Part shown: piece after piece, positions 19,723 to 27,649 of the stretch
Layout: every line of letters begins with the position of its first letter
Position numbering within the stretch: the stretch's first letter is position 1
Assembly (NCBI RefSeq): GCF_009833125.1
Contig: NZ_QRCC01000017.1
Location: 26,565 to 90,564 of the forward strand
DNA length: 64,000 nucleotides
Direction: 5' to 3'
DNA from: Nitrosomonas sp. HPC101
Lineage (GTDB): Bacteria > Pseudomonadota > Gammaproteobacteria > Burkholderiales > Nitrosomonadaceae
Program-made: the position numbers and the translations under genes
The notes under the pieces: model-generated
Seen by the model: only the letters and a program-made list of their open reading frames with translations
Databases searched by the model: none
What the model was told of the DNA's origin: nothing

Positions 19723-21114
19723 TTAGTGTTTTAGCTCGATGTGACTATGCAGGGGAGGGGCGGCTTCTGGTAGCGGTTGCGGATCCAGCACGGCTACAGT
19801 CAGCGAATCATCTACCAGATATTTTTCAGCGACATTCCTGATTTGTTCTGCCGTAACTGCCTGCAGTCGTTCCAGGATAATATCCGCATCCCGGTGAGAT
19901 AATCCGGCGCTTTCCAGTCTACCAATCTGCATTGCCTGTGCAAAAGTGGAATCAAGTTGATAAGTACGGCTTGCTACGACTTGAGCCTTGACGCGCGCGA
20001 GTTCCTCCTGGGTGACTCCGGATTGGACGATTTTATCAATTTCCGTACGCATCGACTGTTCCAGCTCACTTACTGTCCTGTCCTCGCTGGGAGTTCCATC
20101 AATATAAAAAGTACCCGGACCTCGTTTAATGGCGCTATAGCCAGCATCTGCCGCAATAGCAACACGTGTTTCGCGTACCAGTGCTTTATTAAGTCTTGCT
20201 GCGGCATTGCCATCCAGTACTTCAGCCAGCAGAGTCAGTGCATAGGGTTCCCAGTCATTTCTTGGATCTTTAAGTACAGGGACCTTGTATATCATGATCA
20301 GATGTGGGAGTTTTGCAGGTGCCTTGACTACCAGTCGTTTGATCCCCATTTGAGGAGGCTCAGTTTGTGGCTTGCGTTCGGATAGAGGTAAAACTTCACC
20401 TGCACTGAATTTTCCATAATATTTTTTTGCCAGTGTGAGTACGTTCTCCGGATCGACATCACCCACTACTACCAGTACTGCGTTGTTGGGTGCATACCAG
20501 TGTTGATACCAGTTCTGGGTGTCACTCACTTGCATATGCTCCAGATCATTCATCCAACCGATAATCGGGCGGCGATAAGGGTGCGTTTGAAAGGCTGTCG
20601 CCATTAATTTTTCGTATAACAGTGCGTGTGCCTGATCATCCGTACGCAATCTTCTTTCCTCCATGACAACCTGGATTTCCTTTGAAAATTCTTCTTGTGT
20701 CAGCTGTAGATTGCGCATCCGATCGGATTCAAGTTCCATCGCCATCGGCAAATGACGCTGATGTAACTGTTGATAATAAGCAGTGTAGTCATTGCTGGTA
20801 AAAGCATTTTCCTTGCCGCCAACCGCCGCAATTCTTCTGGAAAATTCACCGGAGGGTGTATTGCTGGTTCCCTTGAACATCATGTGTTCAAGTGCGTGTG
20901 CTACGCCGGTGGTGCCATTGACTTCATCCACACTGCCAGCCTTGTACCAGACCTGCTGAATGACTACCGGCGAACGATGATCTTCCTTGATAATCAGTTT
21001 AAGGCCGTTATCAAGCAGATATTCGTGTGAATTGGCTGAAGCTGATAGTGGCGATGTTATTGCAATGCAAAAAAAAGCAATAAAGTGACTGAGGTAAAAA
21101 AGGCTGATTTTCAT
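19723..21114 (-). CDS. Periplasmic M16 family zinc peptidase (pitrilysin-like)
   Basis: 463 aa with an N-terminal signal (residues 1-27, ending SASANS). The inverted zinc motif HxxEH is H73-ALE-H77 in GVAHALEHMMFKG; the downstream acidic ligand region is EIQVVMEERR. The C-terminal half carries the inactive-type M16 domain (YGKFSAGEVLP onward). These 45-50 kDa bacterial homologues of mitochondrial processing peptidase are commonly divergent from ftsY, as here. The substrate is unknown. Usually a second, inactive M16 gene is adjacent; none is present. Confidence 0.9.
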   Translation of the reverse strand: MKISLFYLSHFIAFFCIAITSPLSASANSHEYLLDNGLKLIIKEDHRSPVVIQQVWYKAGSVDEVNGTTGVAHALEHMMFKGTSNTPSGEFSRRIAAVGGKENAFTSNDYTAYYQQLHQRHLPMAMELESDRMRNLQLTQEEFSKEIQVVMEERRLRTDDQAHALLYEKLMATAFQTHPYRRPIIGWMNDLEHMQVSDTQNWYQHWYAPNNAVLVVVGDVDPENVLTLAKKYYGKFSAGEVLPLSERKPQTEPPQMGIKRLVVKAPAKLPHLIMIYKVPVLKDPRNDWEPYALTLLAEVLDGNAAARLNKALVRETRVAIAADAGYSAIKRGPGTFYIDGTPSEDRTVSELEQSMRTEIDKIVQSGVTQEELARVKAQVVASRTYQLDSTFAQAMQIGRLESAGLSHRDADIILERLQAVTAEQIRNVAEKYLVDDSLTVAVLDPQPLPEAAPPLHSHIELKH

Positions 21115-21219
21115 GTTGTACTGGAAATTGAACTGGCTTGGACCGGGTGATTACCATCACTCCGGCAAGTGGTTGATGGTATGATGTTTGTTTTCCTGAA
21201 ACAGGAACAGCCTACCAGA

Positions 21220-22218
21220 ATGTTTAGTATTTTTAAATCCAAAAAGAACTCTGACGAAAAAAATCCTGTTCAGGCTGAAGCCGGGTCAGTTAGTTTCACT
21301 GACAAGATCAGGCAAGGCTTGACACGTACGCGACAGCAGCTTGGCAAACAGCTATCTGGGTTGTTCGGTAGCAGGAAAATCGATGAGGACTTATACGAAG
21401 AGCTCGAAACTGTCCTGCTGACAGCGGATACCGGGATCGAAGCAACAAACTGGTTGCTGGAATCGCTGCGTACCCGCGTCAAACGGGACGCACTGGACGA
21501 TTCAGGGCAACTTAAAATAGCTCTGCAAAATGCGTTGGTCGAATTGCTGCAGCCGCTGGAACAGCCTCTGATCACAACCGGGCATGCACCTTTTGTGATC
21601 ATGATTGCTGGGGTAAACGGTGTTGGCAAAACCACGACCATCGGTAAGCTTGCTCATTATTTTCAGTCACAAGGACACTCCGTGCTGCTGGCCGCGGGCG
21701 ATACTTTCCGTGCAGCAGCACAGGAGCAACTTAAGGTATGGGGAGAGCGCAATCAGATCACGGTGATATCCCAGGAAAGCAATTCGGATAAAAAGGGGGA
21801 TCCGGCTGCCGTGATTTTCGATGCGGTCAATGCAGCTATTGCAAGAAAAATAGATGTTGTTCTGGCTGATACCGCTGGACGTTTGACGACCCAGCTTCAC
21901 CTGATGGAAGAAATCAAAAAAATTAAGCGTGTCATTGCCAAAGCGATGCCTGATGCTCCGCATGAGGTGTTGTTAGTGCTGGATGCGAATACCGGTCAAA
22001 ACGCTGTCAGTCAGCTAAAAGCCTTCAATGATGCTTTGGGTGTTACCGGTCTGATCATGACCAAGCTGGATGGAACTGCCAAAGGTGGGGTAATTGCTGC
22101 CATTGCTGCACAATTTGTGGATAAACCGCCTGCTCTGCGTTTCATCGGAGTGGGAGAAGGACTGGATGATCTAAGGCCTTTCAACGCCCGGGAATTTGCA
22201 GAAGCACTGTTTGATTAA
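21220..22218 (+). CDS. ftsY: Signal recognition particle receptor FtsY
   Basis: 332 aa from ATG at 21220 (MFSIFKSKK). In-frame ATGs at 21181 and 21184 would add 12-13 atypical residues; no start has an ideal ribosome site, so homology decides. The N-terminal helical domain is followed by the NG GTPase: G1 GVNGVGKTTTIGKL, G3 DTAGR, G4 TKLD, plus the DANTGQNA and TAKGG segments. It docks SRP-ribosome complexes at the inner membrane. The acidic A domain of E. coli FtsY is almost absent, as usual in betaproteobacteria. It heads the ftsY-ftsE-ftsX cluster. Confidence 0.95.
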   Translation: MFSIFKSKKNSDEKNPVQAEAGSVSFTDKIRQGLTRTRQQLGKQLSGLFGSRKIDEDLYEELETVLLTADTGIEATNWLLESLRTRVKRDALDDSGQLKIALQNALVELLQPLEQPLITTGHAPFVIMIAGVNGVGKTTTIGKLAHYFQSQGHSVLLAAGDTFRAAAQEQLKVWGERNQITVISQESNSDKKGDPAAVIFDAVNAAIARKIDVVLADTAGRLTTQLHLMEEIKKIKRVIAKAMPDAPHEVLLVLDANTGQNAVSQLKAFNDALGVTGLIMTKLDGTAKGGVIAAIAAQFVDKPPALRFIGVGEGLDDLRPFNAREFAEALFD

Positions 22219-22246
22219 TATTATCTGTTTTATTTGAGTGACCGGT

Positions 22247-22909
22247 ATGGCTGCAATGATCCGCTTCAATAATGTCAGCAAATTTTATCCTAGAGAGTAT
22301 GAGGCACTCAAAAATATTACCTTGTCGATTGACCAGGGAGAATTGGTTTTCTTTTCCGGGCACTCAGGTGCTGGTAAAAGTACGCTCCTGAAATTGATCG
22401 TAGCCATAGAGCGCCCAACTTCCGGGGATATCTCGGTGGGGCAGCAAAATATTGGTTTGCTCAGACGCAGTGCTATCCCTTATTTGCGTCGGAATATCGG
22501 AATGATCTTTCAGGAACAGAAGATTCTGTACGATCGTAATGTTTTTGCCAACGTCATGCTACCGCTGCAAGTAACGGCGTTTGATACGAAAACCAGCGCT
22601 TCACGTGTGCGGGCAGCGCTGGATAAGGTGGGCCTGCTGAATAAAGAAAAAGCAGATCCAATTACCTTGTCAGGAGGTGAGAAGCAGCGGTTGTGCATTG
22701 CTCGTGCTGTGGTCCATCGTCCGACTGTCCTGATCGCCGATGAGCCTACTGCTAATCTTGATAGTGGTTATGCACGGGATATCATGGCTGTTTTCGAATC
22801 ATTCAATCAGGTGGGTGTTACTGTCCTCATCTCGACACATGACACGATGTTGCTCGATACGACGCAACATCGTGTACTTGAGCTGGATCATGGAAAGCTG
22901 GTCGCATGA
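22247..22909 (+). CDS. ftsE: Cell-division ABC transporter ATPase FtsE
   Basis: 220 aa from ATG at 22247, which has GAG eight bases upstream; ATG at 22256 (MIRFNNVSKFY) is equally possible. Walker A GHSGAGKST, signature LSGGEKQR and Walker B VLIADEPT are intact. FtsE pairs with FtsX in the divisome, transmitting ATP hydrolysis to periplasmic murein-hydrolase activation. Its stop overlaps the ftsX start by four bases (ATGA), indicating translational coupling. Confidence 0.94.
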   Translation: MAAMIRFNNVSKFYPREYEALKNITLSIDQGELVFFSGHSGAGKSTLLKLIVAIERPTSGDISVGQQNIGLLRRSAIPYLRRNIGMIFQEQKILYDRNVFANVMLPLQVTAFDTKTSASRVRAALDKVGLLNKEKADPITLSGGEKQRLCIARAVVHRPTVLIADEPTANLDSGYARDIMAVFESFNQVGVTVLISTHDTMLLDTTQHRVLELDHGKLVA

Positions 22910-23826
22910 GTAGCTGGTTGTCCCAACACGGGTATGCGCTGATGCGCGCACTCAGGCAGCTGGCGGCTGCCCCTGTTACTAGTCTGCTGAGTATCATCGT
23001 TTTCAGTATTGTCCTGAGCTTACCTGCAGGTATTTTTATACTGCTGGAAAACTTGCGTGAAATATCCGGGCAGGCAACAGATACACAACAAATGACTATC
23101 ATGCTGGATACGGTAGCTGGTCAGGCTGACATTGAACTGATCAATACCCAGCTGGAAAAAATGCCTGCAATTGAAGGTTTTCTGTTTATCTCAAAGGAAA
23201 TTGCATTGCAGGAGCTGAAGCAGGAAAGTGGGATGGCGGAGGTAATACACAATCTTGGACAGAATCCACTGCCTGACGCCTTTGTAATCAATCTTGGGCA
23301 CATGTCTGCCAATGAAATAGAAAAAACACAGGTCGTGGCGCAGAGTTGGCCCAAGGTCGCGCATGTATTGGTGGATACTGATTGGGTCAGAAAGCTGGAT
23401 GCCATGCTTGAGGTGGGAAGGTTGGTCGTCATCATGCTGGCATCGTTGTTCGGCGCGGCGCTTGTCATCGTCATGTTTAATACCATTCGCCTGCAGATGC
23501 TGACAGGACGCGATGAGATTGAGTTATCCAAACTGATTGGTGCCACGGATGGCTATATCCGGCGGCCGTTTCTCTATTTTGGTACGATACAGGGGGTGGT
23601 GGGTGCTGCGCTCGCCTGGTTACTGCTTTATTTGGCAATTACCAAACTGAATGAAGCGCTATCTGAGCTGGCGAGGTTATATGCTACTACACTCACGCTC
23701 AACCATCTTTCCTGGAAGGATAGCCTGATTCTGCTGTTATTCTCCGGCACACTCGGATGGATTGGAGCGCGCTGGTCGGTTGCCCGGCATCTGTCACAAA
23801 TTGACCATGAAAGCACCGTTTCCTGA
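22906..23826 (+). CDS. ftsX: Cell-division protein FtsX
   Basis: 306 aa inner-membrane protein with four predicted membrane segments (about residues 25-47, 175-198, 225-250, 275-295). A large periplasmic loop between the first two is the region that recruits murein-hydrolase activators in other bacteria. The conserved EIELSKLIGATDGYIRRPFLYFG cytoplasmic coupling segment is present. It is translated directly after ftsE with a four-base overlap. Confidence 0.94.
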   Translation: MSSWLSQHGYALMRALRQLAAAPVTSLLSIIVFSIVLSLPAGIFILLENLREISGQATDTQQMTIMLDTVAGQADIELINTQLEKMPAIEGFLFISKEIALQELKQESGMAEVIHNLGQNPLPDAFVINLGHMSANEIEKTQVVAQSWPKVAHVLVDTDWVRKLDAMLEVGRLVVIMLASLFGAALVIVMFNTIRLQMLTGRDEIELSKLIGATDGYIRRPFLYFGTIQGVVGAALAWLLLYLAITKLNEALSELARLYATTLTLNHLSWKDSLILLLFSGTLGWIGARWSVARHLSQIDHESTVS

Positions 23827-23866
23827 TAATTGTGAATTATCAATATCATGATTGCATGATTGTCGT

Positions 23867-24574
23867 ATGGCAGAATTTATCGCATTGATTCCAGCAGCTG
23901 GCTCCGGTTCGCGCATGGGAGAAAATATTCCTAAACAATACCGGTTGCTGGCAGGTAAACCCATGATTTACCATGCACTACATACCTTGTGCAGTATCAC
24001 CCGTATTTCTACTGTCTGTGTGGTGCTGGCACCGGATGATGCTGAATGGGCACGGCATGACTGGAATGAATTTTCCGGCAAGATCCAGATATTTAACTGT
24101 GGTGGGACGACTCGTGCGGAAAGTGTTACTAATGGATTGAGAGCACTGCGTGCCGGGAATTATGCGCAGGATCAGGACTGGATCCTGGTACATGATGCAG
24201 CGCGCCCGGGATTGAGTACGACTCTGGTCGAGCGATTGCTTAACCAACTTGAGGATGACGAAGTCGGTGGTCTGTTGGCGGTACCGCTGGCGGATACATT
24301 AAAGCGCGCGAGTGATACGGGGCGGGTAGTACGCACAGAGCCGAGAGAACAGTTGTGGCAGGCACAGACACCACAAATGTTTCGTACAAAACGGTTACTT
24401 GAAGCACTGGAAAAGGCCTCGGCAAGTATTACTGATGATGCTAGCGCAATAGAGGAATTAGGATACTCTCCCAAGCTGGTAGCAGGAGATGCTTATAACT
24501 TCAAAGTGACTTATCCGCAGGATATGGAACTGGCCGAACTGATTCTGCGAGAACGCATTGCAACGCGGAAATAA
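23867..24574 (+). CDS. ispD: 2-C-methyl-D-erythritol 4-phosphate cytidylyltransferase
   Basis: 235 aa from ATG at 23867 ([18 protein letters not shown]); a TTG frame from 23852 adds five atypical residues. CTP-binding loop [10 protein letters not shown], catalytic lysine in PKQYRLL, and VHDAARP are clear. It makes CDP-methylerythritol in the MEP isoprenoid pathway. ispF, which normally follows ispD or is fused to it in proteobacteria, is not found in the next 380 bp and must be elsewhere. Confidence 0.94.
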   Translation: MAEFIALIPAAGSGSRMGENIPKQYRLLAGKPMIYHALHTLCSITRISTVCVVLAPDDAEWARHDWNEFSGKIQIFNCGGTTRAESVTNGLRALRAGNYAQDQDWILVHDAARPGLSTTLVERLLNQLEDDEVGGLLAVPLADTLKRASDTGRVVRTEPREQLWQAQTPQMFRTKRLLEALEKASASITDDASAIEELGYSPKLVAGDAYNFKVTYPQDMELAELILRERIATRK

Positions 24575-24953
24575 TTTTTTCTATAAGCGAAAAATTTATT
24601 CTGGCCAACTGTCTGTTGCTCTCGTCAATCCTGAAATTTCCAGCTTTATATCAGGATATCCTGATGTTGCCTATGGTGCGGTGGTGGTTCATAGTAACTG
24701 CGAACAGCAGTTGATTTGCTCCACGCTGTCCGCAGCCTGCTTCGCAGAAAGTTCTGATTATCTGGCCAATGCCGTGCGGTGATTGATGCCAGTCATTTCT
24801 GAATATTATTTGGTTTAAGCGTATTAAACCTTCTGCCGATCTTGTTCAGGAAATTGAATGGCAACATCATGTTTCATTACAATAATCAGGGAAGGATAAT
24901 ATTCAGGCTATCTCTCTCAGCCCCCAAAATCCGGGGGCCTTGAATTTACCTGA
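24575..24953. other. Intergenic region between ispD and amoC3
   Basis: 379 bp between convergent genes. A 74-codon frame beginning with TTG inside ispD has no recognisable similarity and no ribosome site, so it is not called. Near the right end is the amoC3 terminator hairpin (24920-24938). Nothing else was identified. Confidence 0.5.
24920..24938 (-). terminator. Terminator hairpin after amoC3
   Basis: A GC stem GCCCCC/GGGGGC with a seven-base loop lies 16 bases beyond the amoC3 stop. The following transcript (UGAGAGAGAUAG) lacks a U-run, so it may act as a 3' stabilising hairpin as much as a terminator. Confidence 0.6.
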
Positions 24954-25766
24954 TTAAGGAGCGGTTACGACATCATCCAGTATGGCTCTGTCTTGTTTGT
25001 TCCACTCCACGTCAAGCAGATTGGAGAACCGCGCTATGATCTGAACAGCAAGTCCACCCTGGAACAGGGCAGCCCAAGCCAAGATCACAAAACCCCAGTG
25101 CAACGGTGCGCTAAAGAGCTCCTCCATAAACCAGAAGGCGTGCCCCCACTCATTCAGACCAACGTTAGGCAGGCTCATCAGCGGTCCTGCTACGGTCATA
25201 ATCAGCGGAAATGACCATCCTTTATTATACAACGGCAGTCGGGTATTGGCGTAAATAATCATTGCCACCCCCATGATGATGTATACCGGGAATGAGCCAT
25301 AAAACAAAGGAATATGGCTAGGAGTAAAACTGGTATCCCTGATAATCACCTGGTGCCATGAAGCGTCCTGCTCGGTAAAGAAGCTTGATCCCCAGTAAAC
25401 TGCAAATATATAGACTCCAAGCCACATGAGGAAATAGAAGTAACGCTTTATTTCCTGCTTCGGAGTCAGACTGGCAAGCTGTTCCGCAGTATTGCGGGTT
25501 TTCAACAACCATCCCCATACGAAGAGCGCTATAAGGGGCAGGACAGCCATTTGAACGCGCCACAAGCCCATCCAGATACGGTCAAATTCCGGCTCCATCG
25601 AATCCATGCCATGAGAATAGGCGTATGTGCGTTGGAAATAGACCCACATTACAGCTACCGCCAGGATGGGCAGCAGACCGTATTTATAGTATTTGGCGTC
25701 AAACCATTCAGATTTGTCATAAGCCAGTTGTTGTGTAGCTTTGTCTTTTAATACATTTGTAGCCAT
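24954..25766 (-). CDS. amoC: Ammonia monooxygenase subunit C, stand-alone copy (AmoC3 type)
   Basis: 270 aa from ATG at 25766, which has AAGGAG eight bases upstream; a longer GTG frame from 25913 is leader sequence. Integral membrane subunit of the copper enzyme oxidising ammonia to hydroxylamine, with about five to six membrane helices. The metal-site ligands known from PmoC are conserved with exact spacing: D134, H138 and H151 (DASWH...TPSH). No amoA or amoB is adjacent, so this is the divergent singleton copy. The N-terminus ([21 protein letters not shown]) differs from what I recall of operon-encoded AmoC. In N. europaea the singleton is reported to belong to a sigma-E stress response; the promoter here agrees. 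Confidence 0.93.
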   Translation of the reverse strand: MATNVLKDKATQQLAYDKSEWFDAKYYKYGLLPILAVAVMWVYFQRTYAYSHGMDSMEPEFDRIWMGLWRVQMAVLPLIALFVWGWLLKTRNTAEQLASLTPKQEIKRYFYFLMWLGVYIFAVYWGSSFFTEQDASWHQVIIRDTSFTPSHIPLFYGSFPVYIIMGVAMIIYANTRLPLYNKGWSFPLIMTVAGPLMSLPNVGLNEWGHAFWFMEELFSAPLHWGFVILAWAALFQGGLAVQIIARFSNLLDVEWNKQDRAILDDVVTAP

Positions 25767-25791
25767 AAAAATACTCCTTTTCGCGAAAATC

Positions 25792-25811
25792 GGAGTTTCC
25801 GTGGAAGCTCC
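25792..25811 (-). promoter_or_regulatory. Leader hairpin just upstream of the amoC3 ribosome site
   Basis: GGAGTTTCC (25792-25800) and GGAAGCTCC (25803-25811) pair with one G-U wobble, leaving a minimal loop so the top pairs must open. It lies between the stop of the 36-codon leader frame and the AAGGAG of amoC3. That is a position where ribosome stalling or a competing fold could affect amoC3 translation. The regulatory role is inferred. Confidence 0.45.
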
Positions 25812-25822
25812 TGATAAAACAG

Positions 25823-25933
25823 TTACCAGTCTGGTTTCAGTGTGAAATCTGATTTGGGACAACTCCGGGTTGTCGTGAAAATCTCTGTCAATTGAATCAA
25901 CCTCATACAACACCCGGATTTCAAATCTTTCAT
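25823..25933 (-). CDS. Small 36-aa leader ORF upstream of amoC3
   Basis: ATG at 25931-25933 to TAA at 25823-25825 on the minus strand, 36 codons. It is preceded by AAAGGAGGTG with the GGAGG core eight bases from the ATG, one of the strongest ribosome sites in the window. The peptide begins [12 protein letters not shown], contains a third cysteine (C25) and ends TLKPDW. It has no signal peptide and no family that I recognise. It sits about 46 bases into the predicted sigma-E transcript and ends 56 bases before amoC3, in a different frame. It may be a regulatory leader peptide or a small protein. The alternative is that the ribosome site only stabilises the leader. No homology was available to test coding. 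Confidence 0.5.
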   Translation of the reverse strand: MKDLKSGCCMRLIQLTEIFTTTRSCPKSDFTLKPDW

Positions 25934-25965
25934 GGCGAGCACCTCCTTTGTTTTAGTACAAAAAT

Positions 25966-25981
25966 TACCTGTTTTCAGGTA
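25966..25981 (-). promoter_or_regulatory. Hairpin at the predicted 5' end of the amoC3 transcript
   Basis: TACCTG-AAAA-CAGGTA, a perfect 6-bp stem with a four-base loop. It begins within about five bases of the -10 element, at the likely +1. It could be a 5' mRNA-stabilising hairpin or an operator palindrome. A near copy (AACCTG-AAAAT-CAGGTT) lies at 15807-15823. Confidence 0.5.
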
Positions 25982-25985
25982 CTTA

Positions 25986-26012
25986 TAAGAGCATATCTAT
26001 AGGATAAAGTTC
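25986..26012 (-). promoter_or_regulatory. Sigma-E-like promoter of amoC3
   Basis: Minus strand: TGAACTT (-35, GAACTT at 26007-26012), 16-base spacer, TCTTA (-10, 25986-25990). This fits the sigma-E pattern GGAACTT-N15/16-TC closely. The stand-alone amoC of N. europaea has been reported as sigma-E controlled. The predicted start is near 25979-25981. Confidence 0.65.
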
Positions 26013-26101
26013 AACAACAAAACGCATGGATATATCACATAAATTTTTCGTTTATTTTCAATATATTTGCATACATTATTGTCAGTATAGCCGGTTACAG
26101 A

Positions 26102-26119
26102 GGGGAAGGGAAGGGAGGG
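26102..26119 (+). other. Canonical G-quadruplex motif
   Basis: GGGGAAGGGAAGGGAGGG: four G-runs of at least three with loops AA, AA and A. It lies on the plus strand, about 90 bp upstream of the amoC3 -35, on the template strand for amoC3 and for the tusA 3' region. Short loops predict a stable fold. Function unknown. Confidence 0.75.
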
Positions 26120-26126
26120 AAAATTA

Positions 26127-26141
26127 CAGCCATGTGGGCTG
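26127..26141 (-). terminator. Possible tusA terminator
   Basis: CAGCC-CACAT-GGCTG on the minus strand followed by TAATTTT. A short 5-bp stem with a weak U-tract, about 125 bases after the tusA stop. Confidence 0.35.
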
Positions 26142-26266
26142 CATGTGAGCGGATCACCGTAGACGGTACCGTGTTTTTGTATGGCTTTTTATGGAGAATG
26201 GATTGGATTGAGTAGACAGGATAGTGGCTGTCATTTTAGATAAATATGTATCCTGGGACCTTGATG

Positions 26267-26509
26267 CTATCTTTTTTTTAGGTAAAACAGATACTCACCT
26301 GTGGCTTCAGATGAAGACAGCAGCTCATGTCCAGTCTGATCAGCAAATACCTGAAAATCAATTGTTGCACCCGGGTCGGTTGCCATGATTTTGAGCACTT
26401 GTCCGTGTGTCATTTCAGACAGGGATTTTTTTGTCCGGAGAATGGGCAGTGGACATACGAGTCCGCGTACATCCAACTCCTTGTCGAAGAATGTGTTATC
26501 CAGATTCAT
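26267..26509 (-). CDS. tusA: TusA-family sulfurtransferase
   Basis: 80 aa. The family motif LDVRGLVCPLPILRTKKSL holds the persulfide-carrying cysteine (CPxP, C19 region). TusA-like proteins relay sulfur for tRNA 2-thiolation, molybdenum cofactor or sulfur oxidation; which of these applies cannot be told from the sequence. No dsr, tus or hdr genes adjoin it. It lies between the AttH gene (69-bp gap, same strand) and the amoC3 control region. Confidence 0.88.
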   Translation of the reverse strand: MNLDNTFFDKELDVRGLVCPLPILRTKKSLSEMTHGQVLKIMATDPGATIDFQVFADQTGHELLSSSEATGEYLFYLKKR

Positions 26510-26578
26510 GTTGTTATTGTCTCGATCGGTAATATCCCATTCCTAATGGATTATTTGGATTTAATCTGTGTGCTGTTG

Positions 26579-27649
26579 TTACATCGTTAACAGCTGTATA
26601 TAGCCGGTCAGTTCCATGTAGCCACGTCCGGCCGGTTGGCCATCACGTGTGAGCGTTACCGCACCTTCCCAGTAAACTGTCCCGGCAGAAGCACGTGAAT
26701 CCAGTTCCTGATCATCCATCAAAGGTGCGATCTGCCACTCGGTTTCACCTGTCCGGATCCGGGTGGTGACTGGATAAACAGCCTGTGTACGAGCAGAGCG
26801 CCAAGTGCGAATCGGGTGAAAACTGACCTGATCCGGTGTGAGCGTCTGGACATGGCCGGATGCGTCACGCAAGACGGCATACGCCCAGATTTTACTGTCA
26901 TCTTTTCCGCGTATCTGAAATGCCATCAATGCAGAACCATCATCGAGGCTCGCGCTGATCCAGTCCCAGCCAGCTGCATCCGGATCAAGATATTCACTCG
27001 ACCATTCGCGGTCGAGCCAGGCGGTTCCGGTGACAGCTATATCCTTTCCCTGATAACTGACTGCGCCGCTTACTTGTAAATGTGGTTCGCTGTAATAATA
27101 GCTGGCTTGCGCTGCCTTTGGCCCCTTGCGCGAAAACCCATTTTCACCTTGCAGCAACAAGGGTTGTGAGGGTGTAAGTGATAATTTCATGGTGAAATCA
27201 TCTGCCTTGATATCGGCCTGATAGCGGCCATCCGTCTCACGCAGAAAAGTCCAATGATCCAGTTTGACGTCGGTATTGCCGGTTTTGGCATATGCCAAAC
27301 CGAATCCTGTGCGGGCAACTTTCTGGTCATGCAGTAGTTTACCGATTGCTGGATCAGATAGTGCCACATGCGCAATGATCAGTTGATCGGGGGAGAAGCG
27401 GCTGGAGTTATCGTTGTCGGTTTGGGTTGCCAAACGGAAGAACGTGATCTGGAAGCCCAGTGGGCGGTTTGCTGGTGTTTCCAACCAGCCAGTCACGTAC
27501 CACCATTCGATCCGGAAGTCAGGGTGAGCGCCATGATCCTCTGGAAATTCGAATGTTTTACCCGGTACAACAGGAGCCAGTACTGGTGGAGCAGAAAGCA
27601 GTGTATTCTGAAAAAGCAGCCAGCCTAGTAAAATCCATAAATAGCGCAT
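26579..27649 (-). CDS. AttH/CrtC-like lipocalin-fold secreted protein
   Basis: 356 aa from ATG at 27649, which overlaps the stop of the permease gene by one base. The frame extends 40 codons further upstream but those overlap the permease and look non-native. N-terminal signal (MRYLWILLGWLLFQNTLLSA), then the double lipocalin-like fold of the AttH/hydroxyneurosporene-hydratase family: FPEDHGAHPDFRIEWWYVTGWL, GTAWLDREWSSEYLDPDAAGWDW and the C-terminal YMELTGY. Acting with the adjacent FtsX-like permease and ATPase, it forms an AttEFGH-type system proposed to handle lipophilic or envelope components. CrtC activity is unlikely because there are no carotenoid genes nearby. Confidence 0.82.
   Translation of the reverse strand: MRYLWILLGWLLFQNTLLSAPPVLAPVVPGKTFEFPEDHGAHPDFRIEWWYVTGWLETPANRPLGFQITFFRLATQTDNDNSSRFSPDQLIIAHVALSDPAIGKLLHDQKVARTGFGLAYAKTGNTDVKLDHWTFLRETDGRYQADIKADDFTMKLSLTPSQPLLLQGENGFSRKGPKAAQASYYYSEPHLQVSGAVSYQGKDIAVTGTAWLDREWSSEYLDPDAAGWDWISASLDDGSALMAFQIRGKDDSKIWAYAVLRDASGHVQTLTPDQVSFHPIRTWRSARTQAVYPVTTRIRTGETEWQIAPLMDDQELDSRASAGTVYWEGAVTLTRDGQPAGRGYMELTGYIQLLTM

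Larger units (their letters stand above)
25767..26266. other. amoC3 control region up to tusA
   Basis: 500 bp without a long gene. On the minus strand from right to left: a hairpin after tusA (26127-26141), a G-quadruplex motif on the plus strand (26102-26119), an AT-rich stretch, the sigma-E-like promoter (25986-26012), a 5'-end hairpin (25966-25981), a 36-codon frame (25823-25933), a second hairpin (25792-25811) and the amoC3 ribosome site. Each is listed separately. Confidence 0.6.

Noticed and set aside
24558..24782. 74-codon frame after ispD as an ispF remnant
   Set aside because: The translation shows none of the IspF motifs (GxGxDxH, SDGD), starts with TTG inside ispD and has no ribosome site.
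25767..25913. N-terminal extension of AmoC to 319 aa using GTG at 25913
   Set aside because: AAGGAG lies correctly before the ATG at 25766, AmoC proteins are about 270 aa, and the extension has no membrane or family features. It is leader RNA.
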